Part shown: positions 1-9,827 of the stretch, piece after piece
How the letters are laid out: each line of letters begins with the position of its first letter
Position numbering within the stretch: the stretch's first letter is position 1
Source of the DNA: Mangrovicoccus sp049603835
GTDB lineage: Bacteria; Pseudomonadota; Alphaproteobacteria; Rhodobacterales; Rhodobacteraceae
NCBI GenBank assembly: GCA_049603835.1
Contig: JBMYSZ010000005.1
Location: forward strand, 139,937-203,936
DNA: 64,000 bases
Direction: 5' to 3'
The notes under the pieces: model-generated
Databases searched by the model: none
What the model saw: only the letters and a program-made list of their open reading frames with translations
Told to the model about the DNA's origin: nothing
Position numbers and translations under genes: made by a program

Positions 1-1
1 G

Positions 2-250
2 GGTCTGGCCCGGCTGGAAGGCCCGCTGCTTAGCGGCGGCCAACCGGATACTATCCAGCTGGCGCGGCGCATATCGCTCATGGCGGCGGCGGCCAGCACG
101 GTCAAGCTGGGCGAACATATCACCGCGCTCAACCCCACATCGCAGCGGCTAGAGGAAATCGCGAAACCGCTGGCCAGCACTTTGGACGATGTCCGCACGA
201 CCTTGGCCCTTGCCGAACAGGCGGTGCAGAAAGCTGTGGAGGGGGTCTAA
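2..250 (+). CDS. C-terminal fragment of an unrecognised eCIS-locus protein
   Basis: An open frame enters from the left edge and stops with TAA at 248-250, giving the last 82 residues of a protein whose start lies outside the window. The fragment is alanine- and leucine-rich, probably helical, and has no recognisable motif. The next gene starts 3 bases after the stop, so it is most likely the preceding gene of the same injection-system operon. I do not recognise the family and infer a structural or accessory role from position only. Confidence 0.6.
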   Translation, partial: GLARLEGPLLSGGQPDTIQLARRISLMAAAASTVKLGEHITALNPTSQRLEEIAKPLASTLDDVRTTLALAEQAVQKAVEGV

Positions 251-253
251 ACC

Positions 254-3200
254 ATGGGCCGCACGCATTTTATCCCAATGCCCGAAGAGCGCATCTTAGA
301 TGTGCAGCCGCGCTTTGATCCGCAGGTTTCGGCCCCGACGCCGAAACGGTTGAACTATCAGGCCGGGCGCAGCCTGACCGCCGCAGCGCTCACGGCCGAA
401 CAATTCGCCTGGGATCGCAAAACCGCACTTCTGGGCCGGGCTTTGACGCCGGGCGCGCTGCATGGGCTAGAGGTGGAGCTTTTATCCACCGCCGCAGGCC
501 AGGCGCGGATCCGCATCACCAAAGGGCTGGGTCTGACCGCGATGGGCGAAGATGTGGCCCTGCCCCATCCCCTGACCGCGCGTTTTGACGATATCCCCGC
601 CGCCGAACCATTGCTGGAAAACCAAGCCGCGCCGCGCGGGGTTGTGGGGCTGTTTTTGCAGCCGGTGCGGGCGGTGCAAGCCAATAATGCCGATCCCGAG
701 GATCCCTGCCCGCTCGACCCGGATGCCTATGCTTATGCGGATATCACCAGCCTGGATGGGGTGCGCCTGGTTTGGGCTAGCCTAAATGGTCATCCCGCCG
801 CCGCTCTGCCCGCAGATCCCAATGACCGGTCGCGCCCGGTGCCAGCAATTGGCGGCGATGGCACGCCGCAAGATCTGGGCTATTTGTCGAGCAGCCAGGT
901 GGAGCTGCCCGCCGATCCTTTGCTTGGGCGCAGCGATCCTTTGCTGGTGCCCAGCTCTGTGCGGCGCAATATCCTAGCCCAACGGATCATCGCCGAAGAG
1001 GAAACCGCGATCCGGCGCGGCCAGGTTCCGCAATGGGCCAGCCATGGGATGCCGGTCGCCTTAGTGGAAATCGATGACACAGGCGAAGTGCTTTGGCTGG
1101 ACCGTTTTGCCTTGGCCCGTGCGGGCGGCGCTTTGCGCAAAGCAAATCCGATCCGCGCTTTTGGCCTGACCGATCAACTGCGCCGGGCGCGCTTTGATCA
1201 ATTCGTCGATCATCTGCAAGGCTTGCGCAGCGAAGGGGCCGTGCTGACCCCTGGCACAGAGTTTTTCCGGCATTTACCGCCGGTGGGTGTATTGCCCGCC
1301 GAGCTGTTGGATAGCCAGGCGCTAAGCTGCGATTTCTTCCCACCCAGCTATGCGGCCGAGGCAGCGCCGGTGCAGCTATCGCAATTCGAGTCGATCCTCG
1401 CCGCTCGGTCGGGGCTGGCGCCGTTTGATCTGGCCCGTGCCGATTATGTGCAAATTTTGGTGCCCGTGCCTGATCACCTCTATGATCCGCGGTTGCTGTT
1501 CCAAGATAGCATCGCGCCAGATTTCCAAGTGGCGATCACCCAAGCCGCATTGCGCGAAACCCAAGCCCAAGCCGCATTTGACGAGCTGGAAACCGCCCAG
1601 GCCTGGGCGCTTGGCCTGGTGGATATCGCCAAGGTCGCGCCGCAGATCCGCGCCACGCCAAGCCCCGCCAGCGAAGCTGATGATTATATCCAAGACTGCC
1701 AAGCCATCTTGGCCGAGATTTCTGACAAAGGCAGTTCTGTGCCACTGGCCGCTGAAGAGCAGTCCTTGATAGATCCGGCCTTTTTCCCTGCCGATATGGC
1801 CAGCCTCAATCAGGGCGATCTGGTCTTGGAAAGCAGTTTTGCTGGGCTCAAACCTTTGGCTGAGCTGCTAGAAAGCCGGGTCAACAAAGCCAATGACCTG
1901 ATGGATATGAGCTTCCTTCGGTTGCAATCAGATATCTACCGGGTGCGCAAACAGCTAGTGGGCGAAAGCGATGCGACCCGCCTGGCGACCTCGCCCGTGC
2001 TGGCCAATCTGGCAAGCAGTGCCACCAGCCTAGAGCTGGGCAAGATTTTCAATATCGGCAATTACGATGCGCCTGTGGCGGGCTTCACCCTGTCGCGGGA
2101 TTATCAGATCGGGGCGCAGGCCAGCGGTGATGTGGTCGCCGTTGCCAATATGGCCGAGGCGTCCGAGAGCCTGGTCAGTGTGTCCTATGCGGATAATTAC
2201 ACCAATATGGATTTCGGCAATGATCTGCTTTTCGGCCAGGTGGGCACTATTGCCACGCGGGATCTAGAAGCGATCAATGCCGAAGTGATGACCGTGGCCG
2301 CGCCGGTGAAGATCTCAAGCGGTGTGTCGGTGGATCTGTCCAATTACGGGATATCCTCGATCCGGGCGGATATGGAAAAGACCTTGGTTTCCAGTTCCGA
2401 TGTGGCGCTGCAAGGCCTGCTCTATGGCAAAGCCGCACCGATCCGCACCGCAACTATCGCCGAACGTTTGCGCCCCTCCCCCGCGCAAGAGGCCAAGAAT
2501 GCCGCCGTCGCCACCAAAGCCCAGGTGATCAGCGCGTTGCAGGATTTGGGGCTGAATTTGACCGGGCTGCAACTTCCGGTCTCAGCAAGCCGCGTGACCT
2601 TGGTGCCAGAGCTCACCTTGATCGCCGAAATCACCCGCTTGTCCGATGCGGGTCAGGATGAGGCAGTGTCAGCCCTAACCGATCGGGGCTTGATCCCGGT
2701 TTTTGATGGTGTGGCGGTGCTGCTGGATGCGCGTATCGTCAAAGCCGCGCCTTCTGCGGCTCAAGCTGTGCTGCGCGCGTCATTGCAGACACTCTATAAT
2801 AGCCGCCTCGATCTGGCTTATGCGGGGCTTAGCAGCTTGGTTCTGTCAGACCGGCTGGATCCAGACCCTGCCGATGGCGATGAAGGTGCATATTTCGCGG
2901 CGGCTGTGGATGCGCTGGAAAGTGCGGTTTCGCTGCTGCGTTTGGCCGAAGGACGGGTGCAGGCCTATACCGCCTTTTTGGCCAGCCTGCGCGAAGCGGC
3001 GATAGAGGCGATTTCCCTGACCGAAGAAATCACCGATGCCCAAGATCTATGGCAAGCCCAGATTGACGAGGCCGTGCATGATCAGGCGGTTGCCACGGCT
3101 TTGATGACCGAAGAGCAAGCCCGGATCGATGCGCTTAATGCCCGGCGTCGAGATATTCTGGACAAGCATGTGGATCTGATCGGCTTTGCCCGGCCCATGG

Positions 3201-4297
3201 CGGTCAATCGGCTGCGTTCAGCACCGGGCATGGCGCTTTATCGTCCGCAATCGGAACTTCTGCCCGCCTGTCTGGAAAGCGATGCGGATCTGCCCGATGA
3301 GCTAGAGGATCTGCTGGACGCCCTGCGCGATGCACCGATTGGCTGGTTCCCCGAGATTGCGAAACAGTTGGAAAATCTGCGCCGCCTCTCCGATTATGAC
3401 TATGCTTGGCGCCGGGCATATGACCGGGCGGGGCTCTGGCTAGGTCAATATCAAAGCCAAGGCCCGCAGTTGCGCTATTCCCCGGCTCAGCTGCGTGTGG
3501 CAGGCAAGGCGACCCAAGGCGTCTATGGTGCTTTGCAGGCCATGACCCAAACTCGGCTGGGCTTTTGGCAAAGCCGGCGGTCCTATGATCTGACTCGGTT
3601 GAGCGGGCTCAGCTGGCGTGAACTCTATCTGCTGTCGCGTGACCGGCTTTCGCTCGAAGATCTGGCGCGCTCGGGCAAAACTGGCACAAGGCTGGCCCGC
3701 GATGGGTTAGAGATGATCGACCAGATCGGCGCTGTGGCGGCTTGCTTCTTGGAGGGGCTGCGCGCTCTGCCCGCCACCACTCGGCTGATCTGGGCCGAGA
3801 CCCTGTCCGTGCATGACGACGCGCCGGATCTGACCCAGCTGACCGCCGCGAAAGCCTGGTCCAGCATCGCTTATGAAGAGCGGCGCAATCTGGAATATCT
3901 GCATCGCTGGATGCTGTCTAAGGTGGATCTCTCCAATGACCAAGCGCGCGAGGTCATGTCCACTCTGACGCGGGTCTGCCTGCTGATGTCAAGCCATGCT
4001 CCGGTCAGCGAGCTGGTCGAAGGCACAATTGCCGAAACCGCCACCCTGACCGTGGGCGATGTGAGCTTTGTCGATATCGCCCGAGGCACCGCCGCGATTG
4101 GCCTATCGGTCACCTATGGCAGCGGCGCCCGGATCGCCCGCGGCGTGGTCGAAGACATTATCGGCGGCCGTGCCATGGTGCGGGTAACCGAAGCAGTGGG
4201 CGGCTCCGTTTCCGTGACGGCGGCCAGCGCGGTGACCTTATCGCGCCCAGCCTCCAAGCGCGGGCTGCGTTTTGGCCGTAAAGGGCGGATGCGGTAA
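254..4297 (+). CDS. Large eCIS particle-associated protein (1347 aa)
   Basis: This is a very long protein with no signal peptide. Residues about 33-105 carry an arrangement (N-Y-x-x-G-R-x-L-T-A, then A-E-Q, L-L-G-R-A-L, G-L-E-V, and a glycine-rich G-L-G-L-T-A-M-G-E segment) that I know from proteins in phage-tail-like and eCIS loci; it usually precedes long variable regions. The rest is mostly helical, Ala/Leu/Asp-rich, with no enzyme motif. The last ~90 residues look like a small beta domain ending in a basic tail. The gene begins 3 bases after the upstream stop and its TAA overlaps the next ATG by one base, so it is translationally coupled to the tape-measure-like gene. A baseplate or spike-periphery role is inference; the exact family is not certain. 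Confidence 0.6.
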   Translation: MGRTHFIPMPEERILDVQPRFDPQVSAPTPKRLNYQAGRSLTAAALTAEQFAWDRKTALLGRALTPGALHGLEVELLSTAAGQARIRITKGLGLTAMGEDVALPHPLTARFDDIPAAEPLLENQAAPRGVVGLFLQPVRAVQANNADPEDPCPLDPDAYAYADITSLDGVRLVWASLNGHPAAALPADPNDRSRPVPAIGGDGTPQDLGYLSSSQVELPADPLLGRSDPLLVPSSVRRNILAQRIIAEEETAIRRGQVPQWASHGMPVALVEIDDTGEVLWLDRFALARAGGALRKANPIRAFGLTDQLRRARFDQFVDHLQGLRSEGAVLTPGTEFFRHLPPVGVLPAELLDSQALSCDFFPPSYAAEAAPVQLSQFESILAARSGLAPFDLARADYVQILVPVPDHLYDPRLLFQDSIAPDFQVAITQAALRETQAQAAFDELETAQAWALGLVDIAKVAPQIRATPSPASEADDYIQDCQAILAEISDKGSSVPLAAEEQSLIDPAFFPADMASLNQGDLVLESSFAGLKPLAELLESRVNKANDLMDMSFLRLQSDIYRVRKQLVGESDATRLATSPVLANLASSATSLELGKIFNIGNYDAPVAGFTLSRDYQIGAQASGDVVAVANMAEASESLVSVSYADNYTNMDFGNDLLFGQVGTIATRDLEAINAEVMTVAAPVKISSGVSVDLSNYGISSIRADMEKTLVSSSDVALQGLLYGKAAPIRTATIAERLRPSPAQEAKNAAVATKAQVISALQDLGLNLTGLQLPVSASRVTLVPELTLIAEITRLSDAGQDEAVSALTDRGLIPVFDGVAVLLDARIVKAAPSAAQAVLRASLQTLYNSRLDLAYAGLSSLVLSDRLDPDPADGDEGAYFAAAVDALESAVSLLRLAEGRVQAYTAFLASLREAAIEAISLTEEITDAQDLWQAQIDEAVHDQAVATALMTEEQARIDALNARRRDILDKHVDLIGFARPMAVNRLRSAPGMALYRPQSELLPACLESDADLPDELEDLLDALRDAPIGWFPEIAKQLENLRRLSDYDYAWRRAYDRAGLWLGQYQSQGPQLRYSPAQLRVAGKATQGVYGALQAMTQTRLGFWQSRRSYDLTRLSGLSWRELYLLSRDRLSLEDLARSGKTGTRLARDGLEMIDQIGAVAACFLEGLRALPATTRLIWAETLSVHDDAPDLTQLTAAKAWSSIAYEERRNLEYLHRWMLSKVDLSNDQAREVMSTLTRVCLLMSSHAPVSELVEGTIAETATLTVGDVSFVDIARGTAAIGLSVTYGSGARIARGVVEDIIGGRAMVRVTEAVGGSVSVTAASAVTLSRPASKRGLRFGRKGRMR

Positions 4298-6222
4298 TGG
4301 GGGATATGGTCCGGGTTCAGCATTTGCATCTGCGCCACGGGCCAGGCTTTGCGCCGCATATGGTGCAAAGCGCGATTGAGGACGCGCTGCGGTGCCAGAT
4401 CGGATCTTTGGGGCTGATGGCGCGCTCCGGGCTGGTGGTGATCCGCCGCTTGGATTTGGGGGCGATGGCCGATCTTGGCGATATCGCGGCGCTCAAGCAG
4501 CGGGTAGCCCAAGTCCTGGCCCAAGCCGTGGCCCAGGCCGTGACCCAAACGGGAAAGGCGACTGAGGCTCCGATCCGGGATCTAGACGCACCGGTCGCGG
4601 TTTTCGCCGATCCTTTGGCACCGCATCGCCAGATTTTGCGCGCCTTGGCCCAGGGGCAGGCCGTGCCCCAAAGCTGGCCCTATCGCGCTGTGTTTGGCCG
4701 GGCTTTGACGCAATCCCCTGCCACGCTTGGTCTGCATATTCTCAGCGAGCTGGCGGATCAGGATCATGCGCCTGTGGCCCTGGCCTCTATATTGACCGAT
4801 CTTGAGGACAGCGCGCCAAAATTTCTGGCTCTGCTGCCGCCCCGATCCCTGCCGCAGCTTGTGCGACTGCTGACCCGTCCTGGCACCACCTCGCAGAACA
4901 CTGCTCAACCCATGACCGAGATCTTGGCCGAGCTGCCGCAGATCCAAGGCGCGATTGGGGAAAGCTTGGCCCTCGCCCCGGCTGATAGCCGCGCTGTGAT
5001 CCTCGCCGCCCATTGGATTGCCCAGAAAAACGCTGTGCCGCCCGAAGAGGTGATGCGCCAGCTGGCCGCGCGATTGCCACAACTCCAAGCTCCGATAGGC
5101 GAAACGGCCTCCCCCAAAGCGGTACCAGATCGCGAGAGACCAGCCATGGAGGATGCCCTGCCACCCTCTGCATCCCTGCCAGAGCGCAAGGCGCAAGCAG
5201 AGCCCGTTGCAGATCCCGTATCGCGGCCTGACCAAACCCCGCAGTCGCAAAACCCGGCGCAAACTGGCGCGCCTGACACCCAGTCCGGTCCAGCGCCCAA
5301 AGCTACGGCAAGCCCAAGGCTTCAATCGTCAGAGCCGGGCCAGACATCGTCAGATGCCCCGCAGCTCGCCGCGCGCCCAACCGACCCCAAGCCACAGGTA
5401 AAACCGGACCCAGACCGGCCAAATGCAGAGCCGCGCCATGACCCTGCGGCGGATTCCACGCCGCAAATCACAGCAGCGGATGACCAGCCCACCACCCCGC
5501 CGCTTTGGGCCATGGGGCAAGCCGTGCCGACGGGCTATGGCGGGGTGATCCTAGCGCTTGGCCTGGCCCATCGCGCATTTGGCGACTGGTTGAGCCAAGA
5601 ACCGCATCTAAACCATGGCAGCGGGCAGTGGATCTTGGCCGGTTTGACGCAGCAAGCGCAGATCCCCAGCGGTGACCCAATGGCGCAGATCATCGCCGCT
5701 TTGCCCCAGCCGGACACCCACCCCGATATAGAGGCCGCGCCGCTGGCCTTTCATCTGCCCCAAGAGCTGATCGAAGACCCCGGCACCGGGGCATTGCCTT
5801 CGCTGAGCTTGCGACAGATCTGCGATCATGCTGGCTGGCGCATGCTCTGTCTTGAGCGCAGTGGCTTGCCAATCGCCGCCTGGACCGGCCTGGCACCCAC
5901 GCCCATCCGCGCGCTGATCACCGCCAGCCGCGCCCGGCGCAAACCGCCGCAAGTCTGGCGCGCGGAAGCCCTGGCCCAAGCCTGCCTTTGGGGGCTGCAT
6001 CGGTTTTTGCGCCGCCGCACCGGGAGGAGCCTGGCCCAGCTCTGCCGCCGCCCAGCCCTGATTTTGGCCAGCCGCACCCATTGGGATGTACAATTTCCCG
6101 GCGATTTGGTGGATCTGTCCCTGCGCCGCTATGGGGTGGATCTGTCGCCCGGCTGGGTGTCTTGGCTGATGCGGGTTGTTACCATCCATTACGATTTCGG
6201 GGAGGCGCCGGACCATGCCTGA
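4297..6222 (+). CDS. Contractile injection system tape-measure-like protein
   Basis: The N-terminal ~80 residues resemble the conserved start of the eCIS tape-measure family: an H-x-L-x-L-R-H-G strand, an amphipathic helix, then V-V-I-R-R-L-D-L-G and a helical stretch. Residues about 265-405 are a low-complexity Pro/Gln/Ala/Asp linker. The C-terminal half regains a folded pattern (Y-G-G-V-I-L-A-L-G-L and H-L-P-Q-E-L), as in the paired domains of this family. In related particles such a protein sets tube length. The start ATG overlaps the previous stop, and the gene is directly followed by the AAA+ ATPase, matching the usual tape-measure then ATPase order. At 641 aa it is shorter than many relatives, which would suggest a short particle if the assignment is right. 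Confidence 0.55.
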   Translation: MGDMVRVQHLHLRHGPGFAPHMVQSAIEDALRCQIGSLGLMARSGLVVIRRLDLGAMADLGDIAALKQRVAQVLAQAVAQAVTQTGKATEAPIRDLDAPVAVFADPLAPHRQILRALAQGQAVPQSWPYRAVFGRALTQSPATLGLHILSELADQDHAPVALASILTDLEDSAPKFLALLPPRSLPQLVRLLTRPGTTSQNTAQPMTEILAELPQIQGAIGESLALAPADSRAVILAAHWIAQKNAVPPEEVMRQLAARLPQLQAPIGETASPKAVPDRERPAMEDALPPSASLPERKAQAEPVADPVSRPDQTPQSQNPAQTGAPDTQSGPAPKATASPRLQSSEPGQTSSDAPQLAARPTDPKPQVKPDPDRPNAEPRHDPAADSTPQITAADDQPTTPPLWAMGQAVPTGYGGVILALGLAHRAFGDWLSQEPHLNHGSGQWILAGLTQQAQIPSGDPMAQIIAALPQPDTHPDIEAAPLAFHLPQELIEDPGTGALPSLSLRQICDHAGWRMLCLERSGLPIAAWTGLAPTPIRALITASRARRKPPQVWRAEALAQACLWGLHRFLRRRTGRSLAQLCRRPALILASRTHWDVQFPGDLVDLSLRRYGVDLSPGWVSWLMRVVTIHYDFGEAPDHA

Positions 6223-8215
6223 TGATCGCCACGCTACTTTCGCGGATACCCTGCCCGCTAATGCTGCCCCGCTGGTGCGCCTGGTATTTGGACTTCTGGG
6301 CCAAGCTTTGGAGGGGGCTGGGCCAGACTTCGACCCCGCCACATCTCTCGACCCCGCCCCAGAAGCGCAATTCCTAGGCCAAGCCCGCGCGGGATTGCCT
6401 GATATGCGCGATATATCCGCGGCCTTCGACATGGCACGCCAAGCGCTGATGGGCCATCCGCTTAGCCTATTGGCCGATGCGCTGGCCCTGAGCAAAGCAG
6501 AGCTAGCAGCGGTAGCCCTGGCCCATGCGGTAGAAACCGATGCTTTGGCGGGCCGAGCCGTGGCCTATTTGCAATCGCCGGGCGGCGGGGCTTGGCCAAG
6601 CCTGGGCCTGATCCAAGAACTGCTGGCGCCGCTTGACCCCCTCGGGGTGCGGATCCCGGTGATGGCGAATGGCGCGGCGATCCGGGCCGGGCTTTTGACC
6701 CTTGGCGGGGCTGGCCCTTTGCCGGAACAAGTGCTGCGCCTGCCCGCGCCGCTGATTGCCTGCCTCTCTGGGGCCGCGATCACTTGGCCGGGGCTGCAAG
6801 AGGTCATCACCCGCGCGCCCGATCCCAACTGGCCGGACAGCCTGGCCCGCGCGCTTGACCCGCTGACCCAAGGACTGGCCGAGGCCGGGCCCATGCTCGT
6901 TGTGATGCGCGGTGTCACCCAGCGGGATCAGCGCGAAATCTTGGCCCGGCTGGCACATGGGCTAGAGGCTATGGCGGCGGTTTTTGAGCTGGACCAGCTG
7001 CAAGCCGATGGTCTGGGCGCGCTCTGCACCGGCGCGGAAATCTTGCCCGCTTTTCGCGCCAATCCCGGTCCGGGCGAGGCGCTGCGCCTGCCAGATCTGC
7101 AGGGCTTTCCCGGCCCGGCCTTGGCCTTTCTTGGCCCCGATGGCAGTGTCACTGCGCCTAACCGGCGGCGCAGCGAATGGCGGCTCCCTTTGCCCTCGGC
7201 GCCGGAGCGGCAAAAGCTCTGGTCGGTGCGTTTCCCGGATGCCCAGCTTGCGGCTCGGCTGGGGCGCGATCACCTGCAAACCCCGGGCCGGATCCAAGAG
7301 CTGAGCGACGCCGCCGAAAACGAAGCCCAGCTACATGGCCGGACCCAGCCCGTAGAGGCGGATCTGCGCGCTGCATTATGGGCGGGCGAGGATGCGGGGC
7401 TTGGGGCTTTGGCCCAGCCGGTCACGGATGACATCCCCGATGCGGCTATGGTCGCAGGCCCGCAGCTGCGCGAGGCGCTAGAAACGCTGCTTACCCGCTG
7501 CCGCGCCCGCGAAGCCCTGGGCGCGCGACTTGGCCCCGCGCTACAAGCCCGCTATCGCACCGGCATTCGCGCGCTTATGACCGGGCCGTCAGGCACAGGC
7601 AAAACCCTAGCCGCCGCTTGGCTGGCCGGGCGCCTGGCCTTGCCGCTTTACCGGGTGGATCTGGCCTCGGTCAGTTCGAAATATATCGGCGAAACCGAAA
7701 AAAACCTGGCCCAGCTTTTGGCCCGTGCCGAGGAATTCGACACTGTCCTGCTGTTTGACGAGGCGGATAGTCTTTTCGGCAAACGCACGGATATTTCCGA
7801 CAGTAATGACCGTTTCGCCAATGCCCAGACCAATTACCTGCTGCAAAGGATCGAGACCTTTTCCGGCATTTCGCTTTTGACCTCTAACGCCAAAAGCCGG
7901 TTTGACGATGCCTTTATTCGCCGTCTTGATGCTATTTTGGAATTCGGCCAACCCGAGCCGCGCGAACGCCTGGCTCTATGGTTGGCGCATTTGGGCGAGG
8001 CGCATCAGCTGAGCGTTAGCGAGCTAAACCGGCTGGCCGCTTTCGCTGATCTGACTGGCGGCCATATCCGCAATGTGGTGCTGCTGGCGGAGGTCCTGGC
8101 GCAAGAGGCGGAGGCGCAGATCGACTTCACCTTGCTCATGCAGGCGATGAAAATCGAATATCGCAAGCTGGGCCTGACCCTCCCCATGGAGCTGAGCCAA
8201 GGGGGGGCGAAATGA
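6215..8215 (+). CDS. eCIS AAA+ ATPase (Afp15-like)
   Basis: This 666-aa AAA+ ATPase has Walker A G-P-S-G-T-G-K-T at about residues 457-464, Walker B L-L-F-D-E at 512-516, a following A-D-S-L-F-G-K-R sensor region and an I-R-R-L-D arginine-finger segment near 568. The N-terminal ~440 residues are a helical variable domain, as in the ATPases of Afp/PVC/MAC-type loci, which act in particle assembly. I chose ATG 6215 over the upstream in-frame 6176 because a GGGGAGG ribosome site lies at 6199-6205 and the overlap with the preceding gene is then only 8 bases. The next gene's ATG overlaps this stop, consistent with coupling. ATPase identity is secure; the eCIS role rests on context. Confidence 0.88.
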   Translation: MPDDRHATFADTLPANAAPLVRLVFGLLGQALEGAGPDFDPATSLDPAPEAQFLGQARAGLPDMRDISAAFDMARQALMGHPLSLLADALALSKAELAAVALAHAVETDALAGRAVAYLQSPGGGAWPSLGLIQELLAPLDPLGVRIPVMANGAAIRAGLLTLGGAGPLPEQVLRLPAPLIACLSGAAITWPGLQEVITRAPDPNWPDSLARALDPLTQGLAEAGPMLVVMRGVTQRDQREILARLAHGLEAMAAVFELDQLQADGLGALCTGAEILPAFRANPGPGEALRLPDLQGFPGPALAFLGPDGSVTAPNRRRSEWRLPLPSAPERQKLWSVRFPDAQLAARLGRDHLQTPGRIQELSDAAENEAQLHGRTQPVEADLRAALWAGEDAGLGALAQPVTDDIPDAAMVAGPQLREALETLLTRCRAREALGARLGPALQARYRTGIRALMTGPSGTGKTLAAAWLAGRLALPLYRVDLASVSSKYIGETEKNLAQLLARAEEFDTVLLFDEADSLFGKRTDISDSNDRFANAQTNYLLQRIETFSGISLLTSNAKSRFDDAFIRRLDAILEFGQPEPRERLALWLAHLGEAHQLSVSELNRLAAFADLTGGHIRNVVLLAEVLAQEAEAQIDFTLLMQAMKIEYRKLGLTLPMELSQGGAK

Positions 8216-9819
8216 GCCATAAAGCCGTTCCTCACAAAGGCCGGGCGCGACGTCGGCGCGGCAAAGGGCAAAATGAAGCCCGAACTGCACAGCCCACTGG
8301 ACAGACTTCTGCCCAACCCACGGCACAGGGTCAAAGCACCACGCCGCGCTATCTGAAAACCCCGCAAAGGCCGAAAGCCGAGGCTGCGGATCTTGGATCT
8401 GCCAGTGAGCGCGAGGCCCGGTTTGGGATTGGGCAAGGGCTAGGACATGGCCGGCAAGAGGTCAGCCAAAGCCCGCAAGCCACCGCCATGGGGCGGGCCG
8501 CCGCGCAATCGGTTGCTGCCAGCAAAACCAGCGGCAAAGCGCTAGGCCCGTCCGAGCGCGCCGGGGCAGAGGCGGCTTTGGGTCAAAGCTTCGCCGGGAT
8601 AGAGATGCACCAGGCCTCTCCCATTGCAGCGGCATTTGGGGCCCAGGCGCTCACATATGACGGGCAAATCCACCTCGCCCCCGGCATGCCGGATCTGCAA
8701 AGCCCAGCGGGCCAAAGCCTTTTGGGCCATGAGCTGACCCATGTGGCGCAGCAACGCAAATACGGCACCACCGCAGCGCAATTCCGTATCGCCACCAATT
8801 CCAGCACCGAGGCCGATACCGGGCTGGGCCAGATGAATATTGATTTCTCGGCCGCCCATGATGGTCCTGCGGGCGGTGGCTCTGATGGTATGGAGGGCAC
8901 GATCAGCTTCACCCCTTATGCGACAGCGCCCTATTCCAACCGAATTGGGCTTTTGCAAGTTGCGGATGTGGAAGTGGCGCAACCAGGGGGGGGGCGCAGA
9001 GATCATGTCTGGGGGTTCGGCGAAGAGCGGCGCGAAGGCATTAAAACCGATCAGGGCAGTTTTGTAGACAAGGTGTTCGCAAGCGTGACCCCCGGCCCGG
9101 CGACCGAGGCTTGGTATGGAGCGGAATATGGCTCGCTCGATAATAGCTCCGGTTCTAATCATTTCGGCTGGAATCGAGGCGCTAATGATATCGGCGATGC
9201 CGTGATTTACGATTTTCCTAGCGGATTTGCGGGGGATGTTTACAGCTTTGAGACCGTGGCCAAGGCCCGCGATAGCGATGCGGTCTATGGGGTGGTGCGT
9301 TGGGGCTTTGAGGTGACCGGGCCCGCAACAACCACCAATGAATGGTATGACATCCCCAAAATCACGTCGAGCGGGGGGCAGGCATCAGTTTCAGATAATT
9401 TCACCTCTGCTTTGGCGAATTACCGCGATGTCATCCAGCATGAGCCCGAAATTCTGTATTTTGACACGATGTCCGACACGCCCAGCAGCAGCGAATTGGC
9501 CAAGCTAGCTGATGCCTCTAGCTATATGAACAGCCATTCCGACGCCCATATCGAGCTTTCGGCCAGTGCTGATACCCGCGGTTCGGCCGCCTATAACCGC
9601 GCGCTGGCCTTGCGGCGCATGGGTTCTGTCCAAGCGCATTTGATCGCCCAAGGCATAGATCCAAGCCGGATCCGCAGGCTAGAGGCCAGCGCCGGGGAAA
9701 GCCATGCCCAAGGCAGCCAAGACGCGGCTTTGCGCCATAGCGCGGGCAGTTATCAGGCCAATCGCCGGGTCACCGTGCGCTTTGTGCGCAATGCTAGTTC
9801 CGCTGCTCCTAGCCCGTGA
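8212..9819 (+). CDS. DUF4157 (eCIS core domain) protein with OmpA-like C-terminus
   Basis: The protein begins with a basic, Gln/Ala-rich disordered tail of ~110 residues. A DUF4157 domain follows (about 112-182) with the zinc-protease-like H-E-L-T-H motif at 173-177. Next comes a ~210-residue beta-rich region of unknown type, then an OmpA/MotB-like domain (about 410-530) with the typical A-D-x-R-G-S-x-x-Y-N and N-R-R-V-T-V pattern. DUF4157 is the domain most closely tied to eCIS cargo and accessory proteins; the OmpA module usually binds peptidoglycan. The combination suggests a cargo or particle protein that contacts a cell wall, which is inference. Its ATG overlaps the ATPase stop. A run of nine G at 8986-8994 lies in frame within the beta-rich region. 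Confidence 0.82.
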   Translation: MSHKAVPHKGRARRRRGKGQNEARTAQPTGQTSAQPTAQGQSTTPRYLKTPQRPKAEAADLGSASEREARFGIGQGLGHGRQEVSQSPQATAMGRAAAQSVAASKTSGKALGPSERAGAEAALGQSFAGIEMHQASPIAAAFGAQALTYDGQIHLAPGMPDLQSPAGQSLLGHELTHVAQQRKYGTTAAQFRIATNSSTEADTGLGQMNIDFSAAHDGPAGGGSDGMEGTISFTPYATAPYSNRIGLLQVADVEVAQPGGGRRDHVWGFGEERREGIKTDQGSFVDKVFASVTPGPATEAWYGAEYGSLDNSSGSNHFGWNRGANDIGDAVIYDFPSGFAGDVYSFETVAKARDSDAVYGVVRWGFEVTGPATTTNEWYDIPKITSSGGQASVSDNFTSALANYRDVIQHEPEILYFDTMSDTPSSSELAKLADASSYMNSHSDAHIELSASADTRGSAAYNRALALRRMGSVQAHLIAQGIDPSRIRRLEASAGESHAQGSQDAALRHSAGSYQANRRVTVRFVRNASSAAPSP

Positions 9820-9827
9820 GGATATAG

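Noticed and set aside
4582..5325. Minus-strand 247-aa frame in the tape-measure-like gene
   Set aside because: Overlaps a coupled operon gene completely and shows no motif.
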